From positions 175,081,480 to 175,145,479 of the forward strand of contig CM041083.1 of assembly GCA_023079485.1 (NCBI GenBank): a DNA stretch of 64,000 bases, given 5' to 3'. Below, piece by piece: positions 13,105 through 25,570 of this stretch. Position 1 is the stretch's first letter. Each line of letters begins with the position of its first letter. Both the position numbers and the translations under genes were made by a program. The DNA comes from Archilochus colubris (Eukaryota > Chordata > Aves > Apodiformes > Trochilidae). The notes beneath the pieces were generated by a model, which saw only the letters and a program-made list of their open reading frames with translations, was not told where the DNA came from and searched no databases.

Positions 13105-13500
13105 AAGGAAAGGGAAAGGAAAGGAAAGGAAAGGAAAGGAAAGGAAAGGAAAGGAAAGGAAAGGAAAGGAAAGGGAAAGGAAAGGAAAGGAAAGGAAAGG
13201 AAAGGAAAGGAAAGGAAAGGAAAGGAAAGGAAAGGAAAGGAAAGGAAAGGAAAGGAAAGGAAAGAAAGGAAAGGAAAGGAAAGGAAAGGAAAGGAAAGGA
13301 AAGGAAAGGAAAGGAAAGGAAAGGAAAGGAAAGGAAAGGAAAGGAAAGGAAAGGAAAGGAAAGGAAAGGAAAGGAAAGGAAAGGAAAGGAAAGGAAAGGA
13401 AAGGAAAGGAAAGGAAAGGAAAGGAAAGGAAAGGAAAGGAAAGGAAAGGAAAGGAAAGGAAAGGAAAGGAAAGGAAAGGAAAGGAAAGGAAAGGAAAGGA
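13105..13500. repeat. (AAAGG)n pentanucleotide microsatellite
   Basis: About 396 bp of AAAGG units (about 79 copies) on the plus strand. It is interrupted only by an extra G near 13111 and near 13172 and a missing G near 13264. The 164-codon minus frame across it (repeating SFPFL) is an artefact of a period-5 repeat with no stop codon in any frame. Confidence 0.98.
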
Positions 13501-16500
13501 TGGAGTGACAGTGTTTCACAAGGACTGTCCTAGAGATTAGAGATGTTCAGTTCTTACACATGTACTCAATGCCCTTGCTTTTGCATGTTTTTTTACTGAA
13601 CATACTTTTGTTTAGTTCAAAAGAGGAAACACTATAACTTCTAAGTAGAAACTACAAGTACCATTTCTCTGTGCTTTTGTCTGTCACTGGTTTGCTGCGT
13701 ACCTGTGTGACACGGCAGGTTATGTCCTACAGAACTCCGATATGCAGGAATATCTCCCACTTTCTTCTAAATCCTAGTTCTTCTGAAAAGCCCTAGGAAA
13801 TCCCACTGGATTTGTTATTTAAAATAGTAATGGAGTTCTAATGTCTTAAGTACAAACAGGAGTGCAATTTTGGAAATTATCAGATGATTTTGTTAAGATC
13901 CCTGTTTCTGTGACTTCTAGTAACCTGTTGTCCAAAACACTGAAGGGAGGATGTTTTGTTGAACTGGGCTGAGGTTTTTTCCTAAAGCTGCTGGATAGAG
14001 TGCAAGCACTTGACATTCCAAGGTGGGGATTAAAAGCAGCCTCTTTGAAAAGTGACAGGGAAGGTTTCAGGCCTGAGTTTTCAGCTCCCTGGAGCTGTGA
14101 GGGTTGCATATATGTAGTTTAGAGCAGGAACTGACTGAAGAGTATATGAACAGTGACCATCTTGAAGAAAGCTGACAGTACGCATAAACAATGCCTGAGC
14201 TCTGGTGTGGTGCTCAGCAGCACTCCATAGACTTCCAAAAATAAGAAAAATCATTTTTTTATTTAGAAAACCTATACCCTACAGAAGCAAAGCTGATGTG
14301 GCTTGTAAACTGCAGGGAGAGTATCTCTGTGGCACTTCTTAAAATAAGGCCTCCCTAATTTTCTCTTTATAGATCAGTGAATTCTGATGCAATTGAAAAT
14401 GAAAGGCTTTTTTCTTACCTATTTGTAGATTGGGCTGTGTCAGTCTGTAGAGGTACAGTTCAAGATTGATTATCAGGTAAAGAACATCTGAGGCCAATAA
14501 TGCCCAAAGATCCATACTCACCTTCACTGCACATAGAAATATACCCACTAAAGAGCTTGATATCCTTTGCAGGATAAATGAGCAGTTATTTGTAAGAAGC
14601 ACTGAATTCCTCATTAGCCCCAAACTCTGGAGTCAAAAGATTTTACAATAATTATGAGGCACACTTGTAGCGTGTGAGTTGAGCAAAACAGAGACACTCC
14701 AAAGAGAAAAAAAGCATCTCAAACCCATAATTTAACTACATTACTATCTTTTCTTTAAATATGATTACCAGGTGAAAATCAAAATCTTCTGCAGTATCTC
14801 AGTTGTTTAGTTGCAGTTGTTTAATTGCCCACAGCCAACTCCTGATCTCTTTGATCATTGTAGAGTAATGATTAGGTAAAACAGTAGGTGGTCCAAAGAA
14901 CTGCAGTGGACTTTAGCCCTTACCCTAAAACTGTGTGAAAGTCACTCAATATAAGTGAAAACAAATGGTAAAACTCTGACACCTTGCTAAGCAATGGTTA
15001 CAGTAGGGAAGTATTTGTGGGTTTGTTGTATTTTTTCCCCCTCTTTAAATACTGCAGTGTTCTGGGGGATTTCAGTAACAGAGTAATGCTTCTTTTTCTC
15101 CATCAGCTGTATTTATAATTCTTTTGTTTCTCTGAGCCAAAATAAGCAGCCAAGCTTCCTCTTGTTACTATTATTGCAACAACAATACAAAAGTTAGGGC
15201 ATTTTTCAAAATGAAGCCCACTGGAAAGAATCCATTTTTTTGCAAGCAGAGAAAGATAAGAACAGGATCAGTGTAGCTGTAACCATGCATTCAACTCACA
15301 GTCCTTAGAGAGCTCCCAGAATATGCAGCAATTGCCAATTAACTTCTTTCTTAGAAGTAAGTCAGTTTTCTTTTAGAGTATGGTTAATAAAAAGAGTAGC
15401 CTGATTAAAAAATGTAAAACTAAGACACAGAACTCCTGGTACCATCTCCAGTAGACATATTACTGTGATCTGAAGCCCTTTTCTTGAAGGACATGTACTG
15501 AAGAAAATGCTGTGTCTAGTGAAATACACCTTATTTCTTCTTGATTCAGAACACAATTTAATGAAAACCAAGCTCAAATTTCCAAATAAGTTTGGTGCTC
15601 ACAGACCCAGGCCTCCATCAAAGTTTTCAAAAACATCTAAATATTTACACCCATCTTTTAAATATCTTGCCCTAAGATATTTTTTTCCTTCAGAGTTGTT
15701 TGCTTTCATTTTTTTTTAATATGGAAGTTGGTAGCTATGGAGAAAGTCTGTAATGAGGCATGTAAGGAGCCTTTATCCCAGACCTTCTTTGTACCTTACT
15801 AAGGGCTGTTTTATCAATATGCTGCCTACCTGATCTTTAATCAGAGAAAAACACAGGGAAAGGAGTTTGAAGGTGCATTCAAAGAGACTCCAGAAGCTCA
15901 TCTACCTACATTTTGTCCAAAGTGAAGAAATGGGGCAGAGAGAAGAGGGAGAGAGGCTTGCCATGGCATAGGTCAGAAATAGAGTTGAAATTCATTTGTT
16001 TTGACTTACCTTCTGGAATAAGCATGTCTTCCTACAGTAATCCCAGGAGTAATTTAGGGATGCTATCTCAGGTCTCTAAAGCCAGTTACACATGAATTTA
16101 AATCCCTAAAAAGCAAAGTAAGAGGACACAAGATTAAATCCATGCCCTTTTGTTATTTTTTGCTTAGTTTGGGCAATTCAGAATTCACATCTAATACCAT
16201 TTATTAGCAAAAATCCCACATAAAACCACTTTGAACACTGTTGCCTGTCAGATCCTGGGACAGAGCTGAGTATTTATGAGCAAAACTTGAGCATTTCTTA
16301 CACCCATTGAACTATGGGTAGAATTAGTCATGCTGGTTGACAGAGTTAATTGAAATTCAGTCCTTTCCTCTTTCAGTCAGTTATAGATTGACTTTGCCTT
16401 TGCAAGTCTAAATTATTCATGGAAGAGCCTATGAAAATTAATTTCAGCCTCTTGGTTATTTCTTAAATGCCCATTGTGACAGTGTGGAGCTTGTGATTAA

Positions 16501-18640
16501 AGGCTGGAATAGCTTTTGTTACTTCTCTTCTCAAAATGACCACTGCAAATGATTCAGGCAGGAGGATAAGGCTAAATATACTGCATTTCCAAGCATCACT
16601 TTGTGGTGTGGGAGGGAAGAAACCATCTGATTTTTCCCTGGACACAGGATAGTGTACATATTTATGGACATCAAAAATCACTGCATTCCCAGTGAAGACA
16701 CATGTACACAGCTTTGAGCTTATTGATCAGATCTTAGGTGAGACCTGTTGAAAATGTGATTCACTGTAGGCTAAGAAGTCAGAGTTCATAAATAAATATA
16801 AAAAGAATGAAGGACGAATCTCCTGAACACATCAGGCAGCACAAAAATATTCATCTGTAACTAGGAAAGAATCCGAAACACAGAGGAATATTTGATTTTG
16901 AAAAAAAAATGAAAAAAAGAGGCCTTTGAGTTCAGACAAATGGGTTATTACCCAGATTCAAATGGCTACAAAAGCTACCTTAAATCCATGCAGTCTGCAA
17001 TGCAATTTTAAAAGAATTATTCACAGGCTTGAGAAGCATTTCTAGATATGCAAATTGAAATAAATTTTTTAAAGTGATTAGAAAACATATCAGTTTATTT
17101 TGTCTTAAACATAATAGCATTTCATATGTTTAGGGGTTTTTATCAGAGATAAGAAATGCTGATATTCAGCCCTTGAGGTGTGCATATACATAAATCAATT
17201 TAAACCTTAAGCATCTCTGGCATTCTCCTGTTTGAGACATTCAGACATGTGCTTATTTTCCAGCGGTACCATTTACACTTAATGATATGGGGAAAAGTAG
17301 TGCTTATAGCTTCTCCTGTACTGGGGCTACAGGTTTTCTGTTGTGATATAGTAGCTTAGAAAAGACTGAAAAATACCGAAGATGGACCAGAATTTACAGA
17401 TTTCCTAGGAAGAATGAATTGCCAAATGCTTTTTAGTTTTGCTGCTTTTCAGCAGATGGCACTCTAGCAGCATTTGAACTGAGTTCCCAGATATCTTCTA
17501 TATATTATACTGGAGACATAAATTATTCCTTAACATTGAAATCTGACATTTCAAAACAAATGTCTCTTTTTTTCTAAAAAAAAGTGATTTTATTTCAGTC
17601 AGTGTGAGAGAATATATCAACCAAAAAATAAAGTAATAGATCACTGGTTTCAGATATTTCTTTTTTGATTACTCCATATAACAAATAACAATGTGGTTAT
17701 TTTAAATTAAACTAAAATGCAATCCAGCCTTTTTTCATGTATCCACAGTGTTTATATTTTAGAATAACTTGTCCTGATACTTAGAGGTATATTATGCACT
17801 TCATGGGAATAGATAATGTCAAACTGAGGGTTATACTTTCTCTCTGGATATTTTGCTAGTCTTGTGTTAAAGAGAATAGAATTGATCCAGCCTATCTATC
17901 ATTCTTTGTTAAGCATTTCTTAGAAGCCCTTTGCTGTACTATCTAATGCCTCCACATATCGATAAACAGTGGATATAGACAGCTGGCTTTGGATTAGTAT
18001 TTGGCTTTGATCTCAATCTTTCAAATATCAATTTCAAGCTAAATATAAGGGCATTTAATTCCATCCTTGAAACACCAACTCAGCAGCCAGCTCAACCATT
18101 TTTTATCCCTCCTCCATGACAATGCCTGATCCCCTTCGTGATGCCTCTTACATTTCTCCCTTTCTCAACCATCAGTTGCCCAACTGTTTTGTTTAAACTT
18201 GGTGCTTCCTCCACAACTCATCCATTGCTAATTCTCAGTCAGCCCCTCATCCATCAAGACAGCTACTTGGCTGCCTGTTCCTTACAGGGTACACAGGAAC
18301 CACAGCACCAGGCACTGTCATGGGATTCCAGCCCACTCTGGCAATCCTTATGGAATCAAAAGATGCTCAGTGAACATAAGACATGTCAGGGTTAAAGGTG
18401 ATGTGAAAGAACTGTTACACACAATAAATATTACAGTCATAGAACAACTGGCTATGTGTTGCTCAAAAAAAATACAAGTTCTGGGAAAAGCTAAGATGCA
18501 TGGGATTTCTGGATCTTTAGCTGATGCAGTTATAATTTATCAATACAAAGTATATTAGTACATTTTCTGTTCTAGATAGCAAGTATTCTTGGCAAATCAA
18601 AATTTGAATAAATACTTATTCTCCAGGGAATAAAACAAGT
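13501..18640. other. Noncoding stretch
   Basis: AT-rich sequence with no recognised gene or repeat. A minus-strand donor-like CAAATAG/GTAAGA near 14420 and a possible exon at 16010-16075 (listed separately) are the only splice-like signals I noted. Confidence 0.4.
16010..16075 (-). other. Weak candidate exon (66 nt)
   Basis: On the minus strand, an acceptor AACTGGCTTTAG precedes and a strong donor CAGAAG/GTAAGTCA follows a 66-nt segment. It is open in the frame starting RPEIASLNYSW and ends on a codon boundary, which would be phase-compatible with the candidate exon at 914-972. No family is recognised and the distance is 15 kb. Chance is a serious alternative. Confidence 0.12.
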
Positions 18641-18835
18641 ATTGAGAGTATTATACTATATATATATATAGTATATAGTACATAGTATATACTATATATA
18701 TATACATGTATATATACATATATAGAGAGTATAATACTGTATAGTATAGTATAATATATATATACACATATACTATATGGTATATATACATATATATATA
18801 TATACACTATATATATATACTATACTTTATTTTGA
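18640..18835. repeat. AT/TA-rich microsatellite
   Basis: About 195 bp made almost entirely of TATA-type dinucleotides with interspersed GTATAG, ACATGT and ATACAC variants. Many short palindromes are present, so the strands could form hairpins. The frames across it (YIYIY repeats) are not coding. Confidence 0.95.
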
Positions 18836-18896
18836 AGTATCCAGAAAGAACTTTTCAAAGTTCTCTTTTCACACAAAGTTCTTCACACCATTCTTT

Positions 18897-18930
18897 CCCC
18901 CCACTCCCCCCCCCCAAAAAAAAAAAAAAA
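18897..18930. repeat. C-run followed by A-run
   Basis: A polypyrimidine CCCCCACTCCCCCCCCCC-type stretch is followed directly by about 15 A residues. It is a low-complexity homopolymer junction prone to sequencing error. Confidence 0.9.
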
Positions 18931-21900
18931 GGAAGAAAAACTTGAAGGAGCTCAAAATTCAATACCAGCATTGCTAGGGCCACAATTCTATGTAACATAT
19001 TAGAAACAGCTATAAAGAAAGAGGGCAGGCTATGATTAGGTTTGAGTTAGTTTTTCCTGATACTGTCACTGACTTGTGAACTGTGAGGATAACGCTAGCT
19101 TCAGCTGTTAGAATAGTGGGAACACTTTACAAGATAAATCAGATAATGGGAAGAATGGATGACTGCTGAAGACCTGTGTACACCTTCAACAAGTCCCTTG
19201 AGGAACATGGGAATTTGGTATAAAACATTTGGTTTTCATTTAATTGACTTACTCTCCATGGCTCTGACTCAGCACTGCACTTGGCTGCTTTCTGTCTGCT
19301 TCTCCTGACCTCAATAAGACAACAAATGAGCTTGAGGTTCATGACCCACAACAGTACTGACTTGCTTTCTGTTCTTCAAGGAGTTCACCAAAGCTCAGAA
19401 TTCTGTGCCCAAAAGATTAAGCTTGAGTGAGTATGAAGAATTATGAATCCGAGACATCTGTGTTTTGTGAAGAAGGAAGAAAGACAGCTGAGCAACTTCA
19501 AAGGGATAAACCATAATGACAAGGGATGGTGGGAGAAGTGCTAATAGAAGATTGTGTGACATGTCAGAACTGTGTCTGGTAACACTTATCTTAACCTAGT
19601 TGCTTGGTGGAGAGATGACAGGACAGGGACAGACCAGCTGGTTGTTTAGCACAGGCTATTCCTAAATACAGAATTTTTAATGGACAATATATATAAACAC
19701 CCAAGAGCTCTTGGTGTGAATAACCAAAAAAAAAGGAGCATGAGTTTCTTACACAAAAAGTCATATTTTGAAGACTGATCACAAACACTTTTCAATTTGG
19801 CAATTCAAAGATGTTCAAAACAATACTGGTGGCATATTACACTTGATAAATTACTTATAATTTCATTCAGCTTCTATGAGGTATCTATCAAACCTCTTAG
19901 CTAATAAAAGATGGGAATTACCTCACTAACTGTGCTTGAGTAAGCCTCTTTACAATGCAAAGGAGCAAATTACCTTTATGCTCAGATTTGTGTAACAGCC
20001 ATTATTTATCTCTGCATGGTCAGGAAGAAGAGGACATATCTCTCCCTTTGAGATAAAATAATTATTTTTTGTTAAAGTCTATCTACTCATGTCATACACA
20101 GTCATTCAGCTTAATGTTAGGAACACCAGAAGTACAGGAACAGATCAATCCAGAATTCTATCTCGGGTGTGGTATCCAAACCTACTTATAAGAAAAAGTC
20201 CTTAAATATAAGTAAATTTGGTATGGCTTTGTGCTGGGCTAAAAAAAAAAGATGAAACCTATAGGAACTATAAAGGCCATATTATATTGCATTTCCAGAA
20301 GTATTAAATGCACAATATTGCTCTGGCTTTTTCCTGGTGAAATTGTATAAGTGCAGTTATCCTAGGTAACTGTCTGCTGGTCTCCAACCAATAATTCCTA
20401 AAATTGTTGAGAAGTTTCAGCCAAATGGGTGCTATAGGACACAGAGTTCATGGATTTCATGACATAAACAGAGGAGTAGAAGACAAGGACTTTGGCTTGC
20501 TGAAGGAAGTGACAGATCAGTTATATTTTTAGGCAACAGCTACCTCAGAAAAGAAGCCCTGTGACTCACACAGTACCAGGAGTAGCATTGCTTGGAAATT
20601 ACATTAACATATTTGCATATATTGCCATGGCTTTTACAACCACAGGTTACAAAAACTCATGGAACTGAGCTGCAGTTTCCCTGCCCTCAGGACTTGATGC
20701 TTTTCAGAAGCCTTTTTTCTTTTTTCCCCTCTATTGGTATCTGTCCTCTTTTGAAGAGATACACTTTTTTACACATTTTAGAAGCTGAGGCCTTCATTAC
20801 TAAGGTTATCTAAATATACAACTATAAAGGAATAGCTGTATTTGCAAGTTTCAAAACTGGTCTCACCTCATTAGTTTTTCTGCAAGCATATTATATGCCT
20901 TTGGAACATAACTGTACAGCAACAGATTTAAGGCTGAAGACTTGTGCTTCATTCAGTTATCTCTGTGCAAAGGTGTGCAATGAGCTGTTAACAGTGGCAA
21001 ATGGTTTATTGCTTACTTGATGTAGGTCAGTGAGAGGTTATTGCTTGCTCAGATGTTTGTGCACATTTCCTTAAAAAATTCATCAAAAAATTACAAAGTA
21101 ATAACTGTGCTGCAGCTCTTCTGCAAAGATCTCAGTTTCCTGAGCAAGGCTGCAGTGGGATTATGCAGCAGGAGGAATCTCTGGAGACACTGACTCACAC
21201 CAGCAGTGGCTGAAGAGACTGTATCTCTCTCTCTAAACACAAGAATTTAATTCAGATTAGTAAGAAAATTACATGCATTGTTTTCTTAGGAGCATTTCTG
21301 TGCATGCAGAGTTACTCCTCAATAGAGCTGTCAATTTTTTAAATGTTATTACCTGTGCATCGTTTTACTGGCAACAGAAATCCCTGCAAAACAGTTCTTT
21401 TCCTCTCCGTTATTTATTCCCGCCTCCAGAATGTCTTTTAAAGTAATGCCCATTCTTCCTTTTCTGCCTCAATATTGCATCATTATCTGAGAACATAAAG
21501 CTTTCTTCAGATAATTTTAAATGCTTGTCCTGAGATTAGAATCACTCCCAAACACACTGCCCAAACTAGTGGTTGTAACTCTAGCAGGAGTAACATAAAT
21601 AATGTTATTTTAAAAGCATTTTAGACACACAGAGGTCAGTTCTTATTGATCACTTGCTTTGCTGCCCTTCCTGCATTCAACAGGGACACAAACAAAGTTA
21701 AGTGCATCATCATCCTGAAAATGTATTAAGTGATGATGACATTTATGTGAGGAAAGTATTCCCTTTTCTGCAGTAGATCCTTTATGATTTAAATGTTATC
21801 ATAAAGGGAGGAAAGAAAGTTCAGGTCAATGCTTCTGCAGGTACAAGTGAAACCAAGTAAGTTTGAGCTTTAAAAGGTGAGGATAGTTGGGGAAAAAAAA

Positions 21901-21960
21901 CCAAAACAGACACCAGTACATGTCAGATCAGAGGGCTTGGAACATGAGCCACATTTCAGA
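18931..21960. other. Noncoding stretch
   Basis: No supported gene, RNA or mobile element is seen; all frames are short. Confidence 0.45.
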
Positions 21961-22213
21961 GAATCACAGAATCAGCTGGGTTGGAAAGGAGCTCTGAGAT
22001 CATCAAGTCCAACCCTTGATCCACTGCCACTGTGGTTACCAGCCCATGGCACTGAGTGCAACATTCAGTCTCTTCTTAAAAACCTCCAGGGATGGAGAAT
22101 CCACCACCTCCCTGGGCAGCCCGTTCCAACGCCTGATCACCCTCTCTGTAAAGATTTTTTTCCTAATATCCAACCTAAACCTCCCCTGACAGAGCTTAAT
22201 TCATGCCCTCTTG
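21961..22213 (-). mobile_element. CR1 LINE 3' fragment
   Basis: Reverse complement of a CR1 3' end: GAATCACAGAATCAGCTGGG, CATCAAGTCCAACCCTTGAT, ATGGCACTGAGTGC, then CTCCCTGGGCAGCCCGTTCC. It is about 250 bp long and truncated within the untranslated/C-terminal region. It belongs to the same subfamily style as the copies at 40660 and 63857. Confidence 0.95.
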
Positions 22214-25066
22214 CCAGTCCATGCCATTATCACACACTGTAAGGGAAAAAAACCGCATAGGGGGAAGAAAAAAACCAACTAGATCCTGTAATGTTCTGGG
22301 ACACTTGCAAATGGAGCTATTTGCAGGAATCCTCATCTGCTGCAAGCAAGGGGGAATCAGTGGGGTGGGAAGCTCGGGAGGGTGTGAGTGGCAGGCACTG
22401 GCTCAGGGCTTGTCTGTGTCCTAAGCTCTGCACTAAGAGAAGTTGGAGGAAGAGAGGGGCAGCTCTTCTCCTAACTGGTTTGCGTGTGAATGGACAGGTT
22501 ACCAACAATTCAGCAATGGAGCTGCTTCCACTTCTGCCTAGGGGCTTGAAGTCAAATATTCCAATTGATTTTTAGGCCAGTGAGAGACCTTTTCCTGTAA
22601 GGATATGGCATTTTAAGGAGGGATGTGAAGCCTGACAGGTCAGTCTGCCTGTATTTATGCAGCCTATAAATTTTAGCAGGCTTCTTCATGCATGGTCTGG
22701 GATCTTTCCTTCAAAATACCTCTCTTCATCATCCATCCTGTCTATCCAGGACATTTTGTAAGCCACATATGAGCATGAGACCTTTGAAGAATTCTCTTGC
22801 AGCTGTCTCCTATAGTAGCTGGTAATTCTTGTGCCTAGTTTAACAGATAACATATATACTGCTTTAATCCTTCTACCCAGAAACTGTGAAAGGACTGCCT
22901 TTTACTCTACCTATAATGCAGAATAGGCACCTAATCCAGCCCTTGCAAAACTCTGCAGTTTCAATTCACAGGTATGCAGGAGACAATTTCCTTTCATTTC
23001 AAACTGTATGGATGGGTAGCCAGAATATTAAAAAATTCAAAATTAAAAGTAAGACTCAGTTTCACTTATGTCCCTTTTAAATTAAAAAACCCTGTTTAAA
23101 CCTCTATATTTTCTTTAAAAAGCAGGAGTAGCCTGGAAAAAAAGAAAAGAGGAAATAAATGGTTTTAACATAACAAAGACTTTACACATGGGCTTAACTA
23201 TACACACAGCATTTAATCTCAGTTTCAGTGGAATGTGCAGTGGTGTGTAAAGATATACATAAATCTGAAGGCTTGAGGCTTGTTTAAATTTCAGCTTTGC
23301 AAGTAAAACAGTAAACTAGATAATTTCTGAGTCAAATTTTTGGAGCTCTTTCAAGAAGAGAGGGGGTTTATGTCTGTCCATGGGGGAGGGGGATTGCTGT
23401 AAAGAACAGTTAGAATTATTATTAATAATAATTCAGGCAGAATTCATTATCTTTGGCATATACAAGGCTTTTATTTCCTGTCCCCATTCAAACATACCTT
23501 GCTGCAGTGTCTGGTCATGTAATGGCAGAGAAGTTGCATTGCTGCAGAACTGCCACATGCTTTTCACAGCTTGCAGACCTGGGAAACCAGAGTGGGTTCA
23601 CTGGAATTAGTTTTTCCTTGACCCAAAATCAGAATTTAAGCTGGAATGTTACGTCCGAGTACCTTTCAAATTTTGTGAGGATCTATCAAATGTCATTTGG
23701 GGCATTGACATGAGACTGAGACAAAAACAGTGCTTTTAAAATGAAACATGGACTGTTTAGCAAGCTTATCCTTTCCTTGATAAATGCTATTGACTTCTTA
23801 TGGGCAACCTTTCTCAGTGCATATTCAGTAATAGCTTGCTTCAGGATTCTTTCTTTCCCTTCTCTGTTCTTTGGCCTGTTCCCAAGATCTTGGACTTCCC
23901 CCTCTCTGGCTCCATTGTCAAATGTCTCTGACTACTGCCAGAAACATGTGGCTTGTTTTTATTTTAACAGGGTAATTTTATTTTGCAGTCACTGATGTTT
24001 TCTCTTGACTTTTTTTTTTCCCCTTTAGGATGGATTAGCATGTTGCTCTACAAAAGAAAAGAAAAAAAGTGAATGGAAGGTGGATACAGATGGAATTGTA
24101 AAGAGTGTAATGTGTCACATGATTTATTCAGCATGGTGCACTTTCAAAATTAATTATAACAAACAAGCAACTAAGACTGATGGGGTTCATGTGTGGGACT
24201 AAAGCTAAAGGATAGAAAAGCAATGGTTTCTCAGTGACCTGAAATTTTAATACAATGACTTATGTGAGAGTAAGATTTAAAACTCCTCACAAGGAGCAAA
24301 GTTGAATGCCATTAATTTGAAAAAATTACGTCTTTGGCTGCTTTTTCTGGAACATTTTTATCAGAGTGCCATTATATCATTATTTTCTTTCTGAAATGGG
24401 CCTGGGGAACACAAGATCTTTTATTTGCTATTACTGTGGTTTTGTGTGGAAAGATTCAATATGAAGGAGATTGACATCATTAAGCCCCTTTTGTATCCAG
24501 GATACCAGTGCACTCTGAATATTTGTGATTGAAAGTAATCACTACCTGAGCAAAACTCATTTAATAATTTATGTGGGTATATACATTGATTCCAGTTAGC
24601 TACATTGAAGTCTTCTAAACAGAGCCTGAACGTCATGAGTTTAGAGCTTTACATGATGTGCAGGAAGAATGGGCCAAAACCCAACAGCACTACATACAAA
24701 ATAACACGTTGTTTCAGAGCTGCAAGCAGTTCCATCATGCTCAGTAAGATTTAAAGATGTATCTGTCTCTGCAATGTGTGCTGGTTGCTAAAGACCACTC
24801 TAAGTAGTGAAGAGAAATATTGAGTTGCTATACTACTGAACTGAGAAAAGCTCTATCTACCACAGACTTAGGCTAGATGAGACCAACCAACAAGAACTAA
24901 GTTAATACAAAGACAGAATTCTCTGTCTGTGAAAAGGCTGTGAAAAGCATCCCTGTTTCTTAGATTCACAGGCCATTCCTCAGATTGCCTAGATGAGTGG
25001 GGCAAAAAAATTCAGCAGAGGTTTTTGAGGATGTTTTGTCTCCTGCCAACCTGACCTACAACTGAT
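22214..25066. other. Noncoding stretch
   Basis: No gene or repeat family is recognised. Several overlapping 60-95 codon frames at 22203-22575 and 23380-23995 lack homology or splice support. Confidence 0.4.
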
Positions 25067-25570
25067 GAGCCCCTATTACAAGAAAGACATGGACATTATG
25101 GAGTGAGTCCAGAGAAGGGCCATGAGGATGATCAGAGGGCTGGAGCAGCTCTCCTATGAGAACAGACTGAGAGAGTTGGGGTTGTTCAGTCTGTAGAGGA
25201 GAAGGCTCTGAGGAGACCTTATTGTAGCCTTCCAGTATCTGAAGGGGGCTACAAGAAAGCTGGTGAGGGACTTTTTAGGATGTCAGGTAGTGATAGGACA
25301 TTGGGGAAATGGTTTCAAACTAGAGGAGGGGAGATTTAGATTCGATATTAGGAAGAAGTTCTTGACCATGAGGGTGGTGAGACACTGGCACAGGTTGCCC
25401 AGAGAGGTGGTGGAAGCCCCATCCGTGGAAGTTTTTAAATCCAGACAGGACAAGGCTCTGAGCAACCTGATCTACTGGGAGGTGTCCCTGCCCATGGTAG
25501 GGGGGTTGGAACTAGGTGATCTTAAAGGTCCCTTCCAACCTTGAAAATTCTGTGATTCTATGATTCTGTG
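25067..25570 (+). mobile_element. CR1 LINE 3' fragment, young-looking copy
   Basis: Sense-strand CR1 from the end of ORF2 to the 3' terminus: GCCCCTATTACAAGAAAGAC, GATGATCAGAGGGCTGGAGC, AGTTGGGGTTGTTCAG, and AGGTCCCTTCCAACC. It finishes in octamer repeats (ATTCTGTG ATTCTATG ATTCTGTG). It is about 95% identical by eye to the matching part of the copy at 56100-56596, so both come from the same subfamily. The 93-codon frame inside is degenerate ORF2 or 3' UTR read-through, not a host gene. Confidence 0.96.

Noticed and set aside
13025..13519. 164-codon minus-strand open frame
   Set aside because: It is a translation of the AAAGG microsatellite (endless SFPFL) and is not a protein gene.
14339..14623. 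Minus-strand exon with CAAATAG/GTAAGA donor
   Set aside because: The donor is good, but no convincing acceptor or phase partner was found and the peptide is not recognisable.
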